A stretch of 64,000 bases of DNA from CBDVBE01 sp964543525. Its GTDB lineage: Bacteria > Fibrobacterota > Chitinivibrionia > Chitinivibrionales > JANQEN01. The stretch covers positions 1 through 64,000 of the forward strand of contig CAZIYW010000001.1 in the NCBI GenBank assembly GCA_964543525.1, read 5' to 3'. Shown here piece after piece: positions 7,863 to 15,779 of the stretch (positions are counted from its first letter, which is position 1; every line of letters starts with the position of its first letter). Under the pieces are notes generated by a model. The model ran no database searches. It had not been told where the DNA came from and saw only the letters and a list, made by a program, of their open reading frames with translations. Made by a program: the position numbers and the translations under genes.

Positions 7863-8796
7863 GGTCATGGCCTCCGATTTCGCCGCCGCCGAGGAGGTAT
7901 AGGATGGCCATCCTCACCGCCACCCCGTTAGTGACCTGGTTAAGGATAATTGACCGGCCGCAGTCCGCGACATTTGACGCCAGCTCAATACCGCGGTTAA
8001 TCGGTCCCGGATGCATGATAACCGTATGTTCGGGCAGGGTTGATAATTTTTCAAGGTCCAGGCCATAGAGTTCACGGTATTCGCGCACTGAAGGAAACAG
8101 ACCGCCGCTCTGGCGTTCAAGCTGCAGCCGAAGCAGCATAACCACATCGGTATTGTCCATGGCTTCATCCATGTTGTTGGTAACCTTCACCCCGAGGCTC
8201 TCCCGATGCTGGGGAAGCAGGGTTTCCGGTCCGCAGAGTGTGACATCAATACCCATGGTTTTCATGCCCCAGGCATTTGACCGGGCGACACGGCTGTGCA
8301 GTATATCACCGACAATCGCCACTTTTAATCCCTTCAGTTTGCCGAAATGCCGACGGATAGTCATCATGTCAAGAAGTGCCTGGGTGGGGTGCTCGTGGAA
8401 ACCGTCGCCGGCATTGATAATAATAGCGTCGGTGCACTTGGTGAGGAAAAGAGGCACTCCCGGTGCGCTGTGCCGGACTACCACCATGTCAATTTTCATT
8501 GCCGCGATATTTCGAATGGTGTCCTTCAGCGTTTCCCCTTTTGACACTGAACTGCTTGAAGATGTAAAATTGATGGGGCTGCCGGTAAGACGCTTTTCGG
8601 CAAGCTCGAACGATATGCGTGTCCGCGTACTGTTTTCGTAGAAGAGGTTGACAATGGTCTTGCCGCGCAAAGTGGGAACCTGCTTGATTTCACGCTGAAG
8701 GACTTCATAGAAGTTATCGGCCGTGTCTAAAATAAGGGTGATATCGCTCTCTGAAACGCCGTATAAACCCAACAGATGCTGGATTGCAAGCGCCAT
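7855..8796 (-). CDS. pyrB: Aspartate carbamoyltransferase catalytic chain
   Basis: 313 residues. ATG 8796 is chosen because it overlaps the pyrR stop as TGATG and follows GGAGGAGG; a TTG one codon earlier is unlikely. PyrB condenses carbamoyl phosphate with aspartate. The carbamoyl-phosphate loop STRTR (56-60) and HPTQALLD (136-143) are intact, as is the mobile-loop lysine in SVSKGETL (K86). No regulatory chain (pyrI) follows, so it is probably the unregulated trimeric form, with control exerted through PyrR. Confidence 0.96.
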   Translation of the reverse strand: MALAIQHLLGLYGVSESDITLILDTADNFYEVLQREIKQVPTLRGKTIVNLFYENSTRTRISFELAEKRLTGSPINFTSSSSSVSKGETLKDTIRNIAAMKIDMVVVRHSAPGVPLFLTKCTDAIIINAGDGFHEHPTQALLDMMTIRRHFGKLKGLKVAIVGDILHSRVARSNAWGMKTMGIDVTLCGPETLLPQHRESLGVKVTNNMDEAMDNTDVVMLLRLQLERQSGGLFPSVREYRELYGLDLEKLSTLPEHTVIMHPGPINRGIELASNVADCGRSIILNQVTNGVAVRMAILYLLGGGEIGGHDHA

Positions 8797-9344
8797 CAAT
8801 CATCCTCCTCCAGTTTCATAAGCCAGAGAGAGTCCTCATCGTCAATCTCTTTAACATGCAGAGCCACTTCCTGATCCTTCAGGGTGGTCATTTTCTTGCC
8901 GATAAAATCCGCCCGGATAGGCAACTCCCGGTGGCCGCGGTCCACCAGCACTGCAAGCTGAATCCTCTTTGGGCGGCCGAAATCGGTTAGAGCGTCAAGG
9001 GCCGCTCGAACTGTACGCCCCGTATAGAGAACATCGTCAACAAGCAGCAGATTAATATTATTTATATCAAACGGTATATCGGTTATTTGTACTTCAGGTT
9101 GTTTAAAAGCGTTACGATAGTCATCACGATACAGGGTAACATCAAGGATACCCGGCACCAGGGAAGTATGTTCCATGGAATTTATTTTTTCTGCTATACG
9201 GCGTGCGAGATACACTCCACGGGTCTGCATACCGACAATACCGAAATTATCAAGATCGGGATTTTTTTCGAGAATCTGGTGAGCCATCCTCGACAGAGCT
9301 CTGTCGAGGGCTGTTGCGTCCATTAAGAGTTCAAGCTTTTTCAT
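8796..9344 (-). CDS. pyrR: Bifunctional pyr operon regulator / uracil phosphoribosyltransferase
   Basis: 182 residues from ATG 9344 (a longer reading frame to 9374 has no better start). PyrR binds pyr mRNA when UMP is high and usually also makes UMP from uracil and PRPP. The type I PRT fold is clear: GMQTRGVYLA, LYRDDYR, and the PRPP loop LLLVDDVLYTGRT (99-111). It is the first gene of the operon. A promoter at 9497-9525 leaves a leader of about 145 bases, but no classic terminator/antiterminator pair or standard PyrR-binding loop is obvious in it. Confidence 0.93.
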   Translation of the reverse strand: MKKLELLMDATALDRALSRMAHQILEKNPDLDNFGIVGMQTRGVYLARRIAEKINSMEHTSLVPGILDVTLYRDDYRNAFKQPEVQITDIPFDINNINLLLVDDVLYTGRTVRAALDALTDFGRPKRIQLAVLVDRGHRELPIRADFIGKKMTTLKDQEVALHVKEIDDEDSLWLMKLEEDD

Positions 9345-9496
9345 CAGAACCAAAAATACTTTTAGTAAAACCACAAGGCAATAAGGAAAATTTGAGAATA
9401 GTACCCTTTTCTATCGATTCTTTTATACCGGAAACGACATTATTACCAGAAAACTGGTTAATATCCTTGCATCTGGGGTATTAAAACAGCTAATTT

Positions 9497-9525
9497 ATTA
9501 TAACAGGCATGGATAAAGACGGCAA
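9497..9525 (-). promoter_or_regulatory. Promoter of the pyr operon
   Basis: On the - strand: TTGCCG (9525-9520), a 17-base spacer, TATAAT (9502-9497). The expected start is near 9490, giving a leader of about 145 bases before pyrR. The leader contains a small ACCAG-TTTT-CTGGT hairpin, which is not followed by a U tract. Confidence 0.65.
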
Positions 9526-9592
9526 TCACCCGTTACAATCTTCCTTCAGTAAAAAATGTTTCTATTCACCCTAATATATCAGGAGGGGTTCG

Positions 9593-10936
9593 ATGATCAA
9601 CAAACTTATTTCCGTCATAGCGGTTTTCGCATTTCTTTTTACTGCCTCAGCACAGAACGCCCGTATTGATGCCATGGGAGGGTGCGATATTATTGATGAT
9701 ATCACCGGCACTATTGGAAATCCCGCGGACATGAATGATTACGGCGACCAGTTGCAGGGAACGGCAGATGCAACAGATTTCGGTGCTGTCCTTGGCATTA
9801 AAGGTGTGGGCGATATGATGAATATCGGGTTTATGGCGAATCAGGGTGCAGTGCTTCGCGGGGGCTTTTACAGCGCAGCCGAAACAATTCTGGAGCAGAG
9901 TATTTTAGATACAAACGATCTTCTGCCGTCATCTTTTCCGGTATATCCCCATATTCTTTTTGGCCTTGATCTGGATGCGGTTTCGCTGGGCCTGGATATG
10001 TATTATAAGGCAACGCGCTATAAGTATTCGGATGAGGATGGGGCGGATGTTGTCAGTCGTGAGGCGAAAATATCCCATTTCGGATTTAACGTGAGTGCCA
10101 ATCTGGGTGTTGGTGATATGGCAATCTCGCCGCTGTTCGGTATAGGCTTCCCAAAAGTTAAAGGACTCCATGAAGACAAGGCTAATGATTTTGAGGCTGA
10201 AGTCACGTCACTTGCCGGGGTGCGTTTACAAATCGGTACCGAACTCGGTTATAATCCCGGCAAAACAGATATTATCGGCGGTTTCTTCTTTACCATTGAA
10301 TCATTTCAGTTTGATTTTGACGACAATACCACTGTTACCAAGATGAATGAAAACAAAGACTTTTTTATGGATATTTATCTCGGGTTAATGACCAAAGTGC
10401 TTAATGGACTGTTTCTTGTTTCACAGTACAATTTGACAATAGGGATTGACAAAGAGATCCAGGTAAGTAATAATGACTGGGAAGTTAAATATAACCGGTT
10501 CACTCACGATTTCCGGCTCGGTCTCGAGCGGCCCGTTTCCGGTGTGTGGATTTTTGATGAGTTGATACCACGCGGAGGATTAACCTATCAGATATATCAC
10601 GGCACCTATAAATCATCGAATACTGATGAGGATACTCTGGTAACCTCCAACGGTGCGAATTCTACCTCACAGTTTATGGTCACCACGGGGATCGGGCTTA
10701 CCAAAGGTATTGCCGCCGTTGACGTTGCAATATCCATCGGTGCCTGGGATGGCGTATTAACCGGCCCTAGTGTTATTGAAGGCACCCTGACGCTTGACTT
10801 CGGTAAAAGAAGCGGCGCAACGTCAGGATCATCCTATCAGACACCGCCCTCGCCGGTAACCTCAGAACCGGCATCGGAACCCGCGACTACCGGGACTACC
10901 GAATCGTCAGATTCCGATATCGATTTTGATTTCTAA
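9593..10936 (+). CDS. Secreted outer-membrane barrel-like protein with acidic tail
   Basis: 447 residues with AGGAGGGG before ATG 9593. The signal peptide (1-20) ends in TASAQ. The body is made of alternating, glycine-rich strands (for example VLGIKGVGDMMNIGFMANQG, GFFFTIESFQFDFD, TTGIGLTKGIAAVDVAISI), typical of a 12-16 strand outer-membrane barrel of the PorV/FadL style. Residues 406-447 are a Pro/Ser/Thr/Glu-rich low-complexity tail ending in DIDFDF; a C-terminal Phe is the usual barrel-insertion signal. No specific family was recognised. It is transcribed alone to a strong terminator. Confidence 0.7.
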   Translation: MINKLISVIAVFAFLFTASAQNARIDAMGGCDIIDDITGTIGNPADMNDYGDQLQGTADATDFGAVLGIKGVGDMMNIGFMANQGAVLRGGFYSAAETILEQSILDTNDLLPSSFPVYPHILFGLDLDAVSLGLDMYYKATRYKYSDEDGADVVSREAKISHFGFNVSANLGVGDMAISPLFGIGFPKVKGLHEDKANDFEAEVTSLAGVRLQIGTELGYNPGKTDIIGGFFFTIESFQFDFDDNTTVTKMNENKDFFMDIYLGLMTKVLNGLFLVSQYNLTIGIDKEIQVSNNDWEVKYNRFTHDFRLGLERPVSGVWIFDELIPRGGLTYQIYHGTYKSSNTDEDTLVTSNGANSTSQFMVTTGIGLTKGIAAVDVAISIGAWDGVLTGPSVIEGTLTLDFGKRSGATSGSSYQTPPSPVTSEPASEPATTGTTESSDSDIDFDF

Positions 10937-11330
10937 CCTGTAACCACATGGACAGTCCCAAAGATCTGCCTTACCGGCAGATTTTTTTTCTACGGGTCCC
11001 TCTTTCTATCACTACTCTTTCGAATCTGTTACGCGACCAGAACCCTCATTATATCGGGGAAATGTCTGAAAGGAAAACCAACCAACCCCTCCGGGTTATC
11101 GAAAAGCAGCTGAATCTTATATGGTTATCTGCCGGAGTAATACGAGGTGCTTCGACTTCAGATACAGTCTTAAAAGTAAAAACCTGCCTCCTGTTCGGAT
11201 AGTGACTCCTCTCTTATTTTTTTATTGATAACTATTTACGGTTTCATATAGTATGATTATATAATATTTTTTTATTACTGAAGAATCTCGAAACCTTACA
11301 ACTCAGCCGTACAGAAACCGGCGAATAGTT
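10937..11330. other. 394-base intergenic region
   Basis: It holds the terminator at 10961. No convincing gene is present: a reading frame across 10948-11202 includes the terminator stem and has no protein-like pattern. The last 120 bases are AT-rich with a TATAAT at 11260-11265 that could serve the gene at 11331, but its -35 region is poor. Confidence 0.5.
10961..10989 (+). terminator. Rho-independent terminator
   Basis: ATCTGCC (10964-10970), loop TTACC, GGCAGAT (10976-10982), then a run of T to 10989. It lies 25 bases after the stop of the barrel-like gene. Confidence 0.85.
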
Positions 11331-12467
11331 ATGTTAATTGAATATTTATATCAGCAAACCGGAACCTACCTTTTTTACAGTCGTCTTTTCAGCACCAGCG
11401 TTGCGACAGTTTTCTCGTTTCTGATGGCAATGATATGTTTTCAGCCGTATATAAATGCTCTTCAACGTTTCCACTTCAGCTCCGAGCTCGAGGCAAACAA
11501 CCATTTCCGGCAGCCGGTTATGCCGGCAGGAATCCTCTTTCTCTTTATTATTGTTTTCTCCTGTCTGCTAACCGCCCGTTTTAATTCGTATGTAATTTCC
11601 GCTCTTATCATTTATGTCTTTTTCAGTTTCATCGGCGCAATTGATGACATTGCCAAGGTGGTGAATAAGCGCCGTCTGGCAAAAGGGATTATTTCCAAAG
11701 AGGATTACCAGTATAAGGCAGACGGTATTTCCGCCAGTTTACGGTTGACACTCTATCTTATTATTTCACTTGCAGTCGCTATTACCGCGTATAAATTCAT
11801 TCCCAATATCAGCGGTCATATTGTGGTACCGTTTCTAAGTATTACCAGGAATTTTCCATACATGCCCGCGCTGCTGTTTATACCTTTTATGACCCTGGCT
11901 ATCGCGGTCATGGCCAATGGTGTTAATTTTACCGATGGATTCGATACCCTCGCTACCGTTCCCCTTATTACCTGCTGTATATTTGTCGGGGTGATTTCAT
12001 ATATATCGAGCAACAGCGTCTGGAGTAAATATCTGCTCATACCTTTCATTCCCGGCGTCGAAGAAATCCTGCCGTTGATAGGTGCGGTAGTTGGAACCCT
12101 GCTGGCATTTCTCTGGTTTAATTCACCGCCTTCATCCATTATAATGGGTGACTCCGGCTCCATCGGATTGGGCGGACTGATAGGTATCATGTTTATTTTT
12201 ATCAAGGCAGGTTTTTACCTGCCGGTACTGGGCTTCATTTTTGTCTTGGAATTTGTTTCGAGTGTTATCCAGATCGGGTATTATAAGCTGACCGGGAAAC
12301 GGATATTTCTATGTGCACCCATTCATCACCATTTTCAATTCAAAATGCGGGAAAATGGATTCTATGGATCGGAAATAGATATAAAATCCAAGATAGCATG
12401 GCGTTTTCATATCATTTCAGTGGTACTATTAATAGTAGGAACAATTCTATTTCTGAAGGTCCGTTAA
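11331..12467 (+). CDS. Divergent MraY-family phospho-sugar transferase, orphan
   Basis: 378 residues, about 10 membrane helices. It belongs to the MraY/WecA superfamily, which transfers a phospho-sugar from a nucleotide to a polyprenyl phosphate on the inner face of the membrane. Catalytic residues are kept: D105-D106 in GAIDDIAK, NFTDGFD (199-205), GD at 273-274 in SSIIMGDSGS, and the MraY-specific HHH (332-334) in APIHHHFQ, which points to MurNAc-pentapeptide rather than WecA substrates. It departs from standard MraY where the early TPTMGG motif should be (here QPVMPAG), and it has no mur or fts neighbours. It is either the essential mraY moved out of its cluster or a specialised paralogue. 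Confidence 0.75.
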   Translation: MLIEYLYQQTGTYLFYSRLFSTSVATVFSFLMAMICFQPYINALQRFHFSSELEANNHFRQPVMPAGILFLFIIVFSCLLTARFNSYVISALIIYVFFSFIGAIDDIAKVVNKRRLAKGIISKEDYQYKADGISASLRLTLYLIISLAVAITAYKFIPNISGHIVVPFLSITRNFPYMPALLFIPFMTLAIAVMANGVNFTDGFDTLATVPLITCCIFVGVISYISSNSVWSKYLLIPFIPGVEEILPLIGAVVGTLLAFLWFNSPPSSIIMGDSGSIGLGGLIGIMFIFIKAGFYLPVLGFIFVLEFVSSVIQIGYYKLTGKRIFLCAPIHHHFQFKMRENGFYGSEIDIKSKIAWRFHIISVVLLIVGTILFLKVR

Positions 12468-12559
12468 GGGATGAATTGAAGTGGATGCATATTTATGCCC
12501 TATGACGTCAATTCCATTATTCCAATGCTCCACTATTCCATAAATCCAGTGTAGTAACT

Positions 12560-13279
12560 ATGGTTACCGACATACAAACAAATTACACATCACCGGCCGG
12601 TAGAGAGTTTACCCTCACTGCCGGACGATTTGCGGGGATCCATCCAGCCAGCCGGGTCCTTGATATCGGCTGCGGTTATGGTGAAGGCATCTGTAATCTT
12701 GCCGCCGAATTCCGGTGTAAAGCGGTTGCCGTAGATATTAAAAAAAGTAATGTGGAATTCGCCCAGAACCTCGCGATTGATCGTAAGGTAAGCCATCTCA
12801 TTCAGTTTGAGAACAGGGATATTTTAAAGGCTGATTTCAGCGAGGAGCCCTTTGATCTCATTCTGGCAGAGGGCGGTGTGCTCAGTTTTATCGGCCGCAA
12901 CGAAGGTTTTGAGTTGTTACATCCCTGGCTTGTGTCGCGAGGTTGGATTGAATTTTCAGACCTGATTCTTCTCTCGGAGAAAGTGCCTTCAGAGGTACTC
13001 ACCATATTTGATCACGACGCCTACCAGTATGAAACGGAGGGCTCCTACCGTAAATTACTGGATGATGCCGGATTTTCCATTCAGTTTATGTGTCTGGTTC
13101 CTCCCAGCGGCTGGGATAATTATTATGCCCATATGGCACGGCGCCTTGAGGATGCCGACGGTTTCTTTGCGGATAAGAAGGTTAAACTGGCTTTTCATAA
13201 AGAGATTGATGTGTTTTATCGGCTTGAAGGATACCGGTTTGTCGGATACCTCGTTGGTATCGTCAGGAAAAAAAAGTAG
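12560..13279 (+). CDS. Class I SAM-dependent methyltransferase, substrate unknown
   Basis: 239 residues. The Rossmann-type SAM site is clear: VLDIGCGYGEG (33-43), the acidic end of strand 2 in VAVDI (D59), and RDIL (85-88). The C-terminal half is long and rich in aromatics (GWDNYYAHMARRLED), as in small-molecule methyltransferases. The target cannot be inferred. It lies 92 bases after the MraY-like gene with only a weak start signal, so co-transcription is possible. The CRP-type palindrome at 13284 begins five bases after its stop. Confidence 0.75.
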   Translation: MVTDIQTNYTSPAGREFTLTAGRFAGIHPASRVLDIGCGYGEGICNLAAEFRCKAVAVDIKKSNVEFAQNLAIDRKVSHLIQFENRDILKADFSEEPFDLILAEGGVLSFIGRNEGFELLHPWLVSRGWIEFSDLILLSEKVPSEVLTIFDHDAYQYETEGSYRKLLDDAGFSIQFMCLVPPSGWDNYYAHMARRLEDADGFFADKKVKLAFHKEIDVFYRLEGYRFVGYLVGIVRKKK

Positions 13280-13283
13280 CTCG

Positions 13284-13299
13284 TGTGATAAATATCACA
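13284..13299. promoter_or_regulatory. CRP/FNR-type palindrome (site 2)
   Basis: TGTGATAAATATCACA is a perfect palindrome apart from its central two bases and matches all ten CRP half-site bases (TGTGA-N6-TCACA). A TATAAT box lies at 13362-13367; a start near 13374 would place this site at about -82, a spacing that class I CRP promoters can use. The likely target is the operon at 13453. Confidence 0.6.
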
Positions 13300-13452
13300 G
13301 ACAACAACCCGAAATCAATTTATATTTTTCTTGTATACCGGCGGACATAATTACATAATAGTATAATACCGCGAAGCCGGGTATCCAGGCAATACCGGCT
13401 GTAACATTTTACTGAAGAAAAAAATTACTATCCACTTTTCTAAGGAGGCTCT

Positions 13453-14289
13453 ATGCTATACCTGATGAAGACCATGGTGTCATGTCTTGCTATGGTTGCG
13501 TGTGCAATGGCACAGATTCAACCTGTTGTTACCGGTGAAGACGGTGACGGAAATGTCAATTGGGAGACACGGGTTATTGTCGCCCGCGGAATTGGGGCGC
13601 CCAACCCCGATCTGCCGGAGGCGGCACAGCGACCCGGTGCAATTAGAGCAGCCCGGATGATCGCGTTGAGGAATGCGTTGGAAACGGTTAAAGGAATTTA
13701 TCTGAATTCCAATACTACAGTACAGAATTTTATGACTACCAGTGATGTTGTTACCACACAGGTGAACGGGTACCTGAAAGGCTTTGAACAGAAGGGGCGC
13801 GAGCGGTATATGAGTGACGGTACTGTCGAGATTACGATGGAGATACCAATTGACGGTATCGGCGGGATTGGCGACGTCCTTATGGGCAATACGCTGACGG
13901 ATCAACCGTCGGCTACCAAATTTGTGGGAAAGAAGGCCAGGAAGGAGCAGGTATTTACCGGTCTTATTATAGATTGTCGCGGGTTGAAAATAAAACCGGC
14001 ACTCAGCCCCAAGGTGCTTGATGAAGAGGGGAAAGAGATTTACGGCAGTGCCTATGTTTCCAAGGAATGGGCGGTTAAGTATGGCATTGTCGGTTATGCC
14101 AAGAGTGTTGATGGTGCGGCGAAGAATGAGCGGATTGGTGATAAACCGGGTAAGGTTAAGGCGGTGAAAGCTTCGGGAGAGAATAATACCGATGTTGTTA
14201 TTGGTAAAGATGATGCTGCAGATATCAGAAGTGCTGCAAAAAACCTGAAATTTCTCTCACAATGCCGTGTCATATTTGTTGTTGATTAA
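13453..14289 (+). CDS. LPP20-like secreted protein
   Basis: 278 residues from ATG 13453, 5 bases after AAGGAGG. The N-terminus is a signal peptide (hydrophobic to about residue 20); a cysteine in MVACAMAQ might be a lipid site, but cleavage after AMA is equally likely. The body matches the LPP20 pattern: GAIRAARMIALRNALETVKG (about 58-77), then VNGYLKGFE and VEITMEIPIDG. LPP20 proteins are envelope lipoproteins of unknown mechanism. The lysine-rich stretch near 215-245 looks flexible. It is followed 37 bases later by the TPR/SLH lipoprotein, probably in one operon under the 13284 site. Confidence 0.65.
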   Translation: MLYLMKTMVSCLAMVACAMAQIQPVVTGEDGDGNVNWETRVIVARGIGAPNPDLPEAAQRPGAIRAARMIALRNALETVKGIYLNSNTTVQNFMTTSDVVTTQVNGYLKGFEQKGRERYMSDGTVEITMEIPIDGIGGIGDVLMGNTLTDQPSATKFVGKKARKEQVFTGLIIDCRGLKIKPALSPKVLDEEGKEIYGSAYVSKEWAVKYGIVGYAKSVDGAAKNERIGDKPGKVKAVKASGENNTDVVIGKDDAADIRSAAKNLKFLSQCRVIFVVD

Positions 14290-14326
14290 CAGTAAGCTCA
14301 TTTCTATACAGGAGGAAGTATATATC

Positions 14327-15535
14327 ATGAAAACACCACTATCTGAAATCGGCAAATATATCATACTGGCGTGCGCCCTTGCACTGATGGTCGGGTGCGC
14401 GAAAATACGGAAAGCCGGCGGCCATATGGATACCCCGGAAGCCCATTATAAACAAGGTATGAAATACTGGGACCTGGATCAGTTTACAAAAGCTGAAGAA
14501 GAGTTTAAGCTGGCGGAATCCCTGGACCCCAAATTCGCACCGGCAATTGCAGGTCTTGCATTAACCACGGCAAAAAGAGCGCAACAGTCTACCAGCAAGG
14601 AGAGCGAGGAGGATGGATTTAAAGAGGCGCTTAAACTGGCTGACAAGGCACAGGACCTTGCATCGAAAGATCCGGTGGTATATATCGCCAAGGGACTCGT
14701 TTTAACCATGAAGTATGAGGGCAAGGAAAAGCCTGATAAATGGATTGGTAAAGTGGAAAGAGAGTATAACAAGGCAATTGATCTGGATCCGGCTAATTCC
14801 GAAGCCTATTACCGTCGAGGCTATTGCTATAAAAAGGCATATGAATTTCATAAGGCGGGCGAGGATTTCAAGAAAGTCATAGAACTCGGCAAGAAATTCA
14901 CCGGCAAGGCGAATGAACAGTGGGAGATTATCCAGAAAATCGAGCGGGCAGCGCCGGGGACTGACGTGGGTAAGAGAATTGCACTGGTTGAGAAAATCTC
15001 ACGTGCCGATATCGCCGCACTTTTCGTATCTGAGCTACAGATTGACAAACTGATGAAGAAAAAGCGTCCGGTGAAGGAGAATACTGATTTTCAGGCGCCG
15101 GACGACCCGCGTGAGATGCGGGTCGACGAAACAGTAAAAGCGGTACCGGAGATTACCGATCTTGAGGGACACTGGGCAAAGAATTTTATCATGGATATCG
15201 TCGATCTCAACATTCGCGGCCTGGAGCCGTATCCGGATCATACTTTCCGACCCCAGGATCTGGTAAACCGCGGCGAATATGCCATGATGGTCGAGGATGT
15301 CATTATTTCTATACTGGGCGATGAATCGCTGGCCACAAGGTATGTCGGCGCCGAACGGAGCCGGTTCCCTGATGTTAACCCGTCGCATCCTTATTATAAT
15401 GCAATCTGTACTGCGGTTGATAAGAATGTTATGGATGCGGCGATGAACGGCCTGTTTGCTCCTGACGGTCCCGTCTCCGGGGCAGATGCTCTTCTGGTAA
15501 TCAGAAATATTCAGCAACTTAATAAAATTGAGTAA
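14327..15535 (+). CDS. TPR lipoprotein with C-terminal SLH-like domains
   Basis: About 402 residues from ATG 14327, which follows AGGAGG; the longer frame overlapping the previous gene is rejected. The signal peptide ends in a lipobox-like LMVGC, so it is probably lipid-anchored. Next come TPR repeats (HYKQGMKYWDLDQFTKAEEE, then NSEAYYRRGYCYKKAYEFHK), which bind protein partners. The last 120 residues form SLH-like units (DLEGHWAKNFIMDI, YPDHTFRPQDLVNRGEY, then RFPDV). SLH domains usually bind cell-wall polymers, so this may link the outer membrane to the wall. A strong terminator follows. Confidence 0.8.
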   Translation: MKTPLSEIGKYIILACALALMVGCAKIRKAGGHMDTPEAHYKQGMKYWDLDQFTKAEEEFKLAESLDPKFAPAIAGLALTTAKRAQQSTSKESEEDGFKEALKLADKAQDLASKDPVVYIAKGLVLTMKYEGKEKPDKWIGKVEREYNKAIDLDPANSEAYYRRGYCYKKAYEFHKAGEDFKKVIELGKKFTGKANEQWEIIQKIERAAPGTDVGKRIALVEKISRADIAALFVSELQIDKLMKKKRPVKENTDFQAPDDPREMRVDETVKAVPEITDLEGHWAKNFIMDIVDLNIRGLEPYPDHTFRPQDLVNRGEYAMMVEDVIISILGDESLATRYVGAERSRFPDVNPSHPYYNAICTAVDKNVMDAAMNGLFAPDGPVSGADALLVIRNIQQLNKIE

Positions 15536-15567
15536 TTATACTATCGTACAACACGTTTGACTTCATT

Positions 15568-15596
15568 AAGGGTGGAAGAAGTATCCACCCTTTTTT
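15568..15596 (+). terminator. Rho-independent terminator
   Basis: AAGGGTGGA (15568-15576) pairs perfectly with TCCACCCTT (15584-15592) around a 7-base loop, followed by a T run to 15596. It ends the LPP20-like/TPR lipoprotein operon. Confidence 0.9.
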
Positions 15597-15779
15597 ACAG
15601 CGCTCTTTCCACCGGAATGATACGTCGCTGTAATAACACGGGAGTGGCGGACCTTACTATTAATGGTATACTATACTGTAAATACTGTAATTCTATTTGT
15701 GGCAGGTGATTAACATTTCCTATTTTTAGATGATTGTCGTGGAACGTGAATAGTGTAATCCCATTAACCAGATAACTGG

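Noticed and set aside
8153..8641. 162-codon frame antisense to pyrB
   Set aside because: A shadow of the well-supported pyrB reading frame; low-complexity and without start signals.
10948..11202. 84-codon frame after the barrel-like gene
   Set aside because: It contains the stem and T run of the terminator at 10961 and has no convincing composition.
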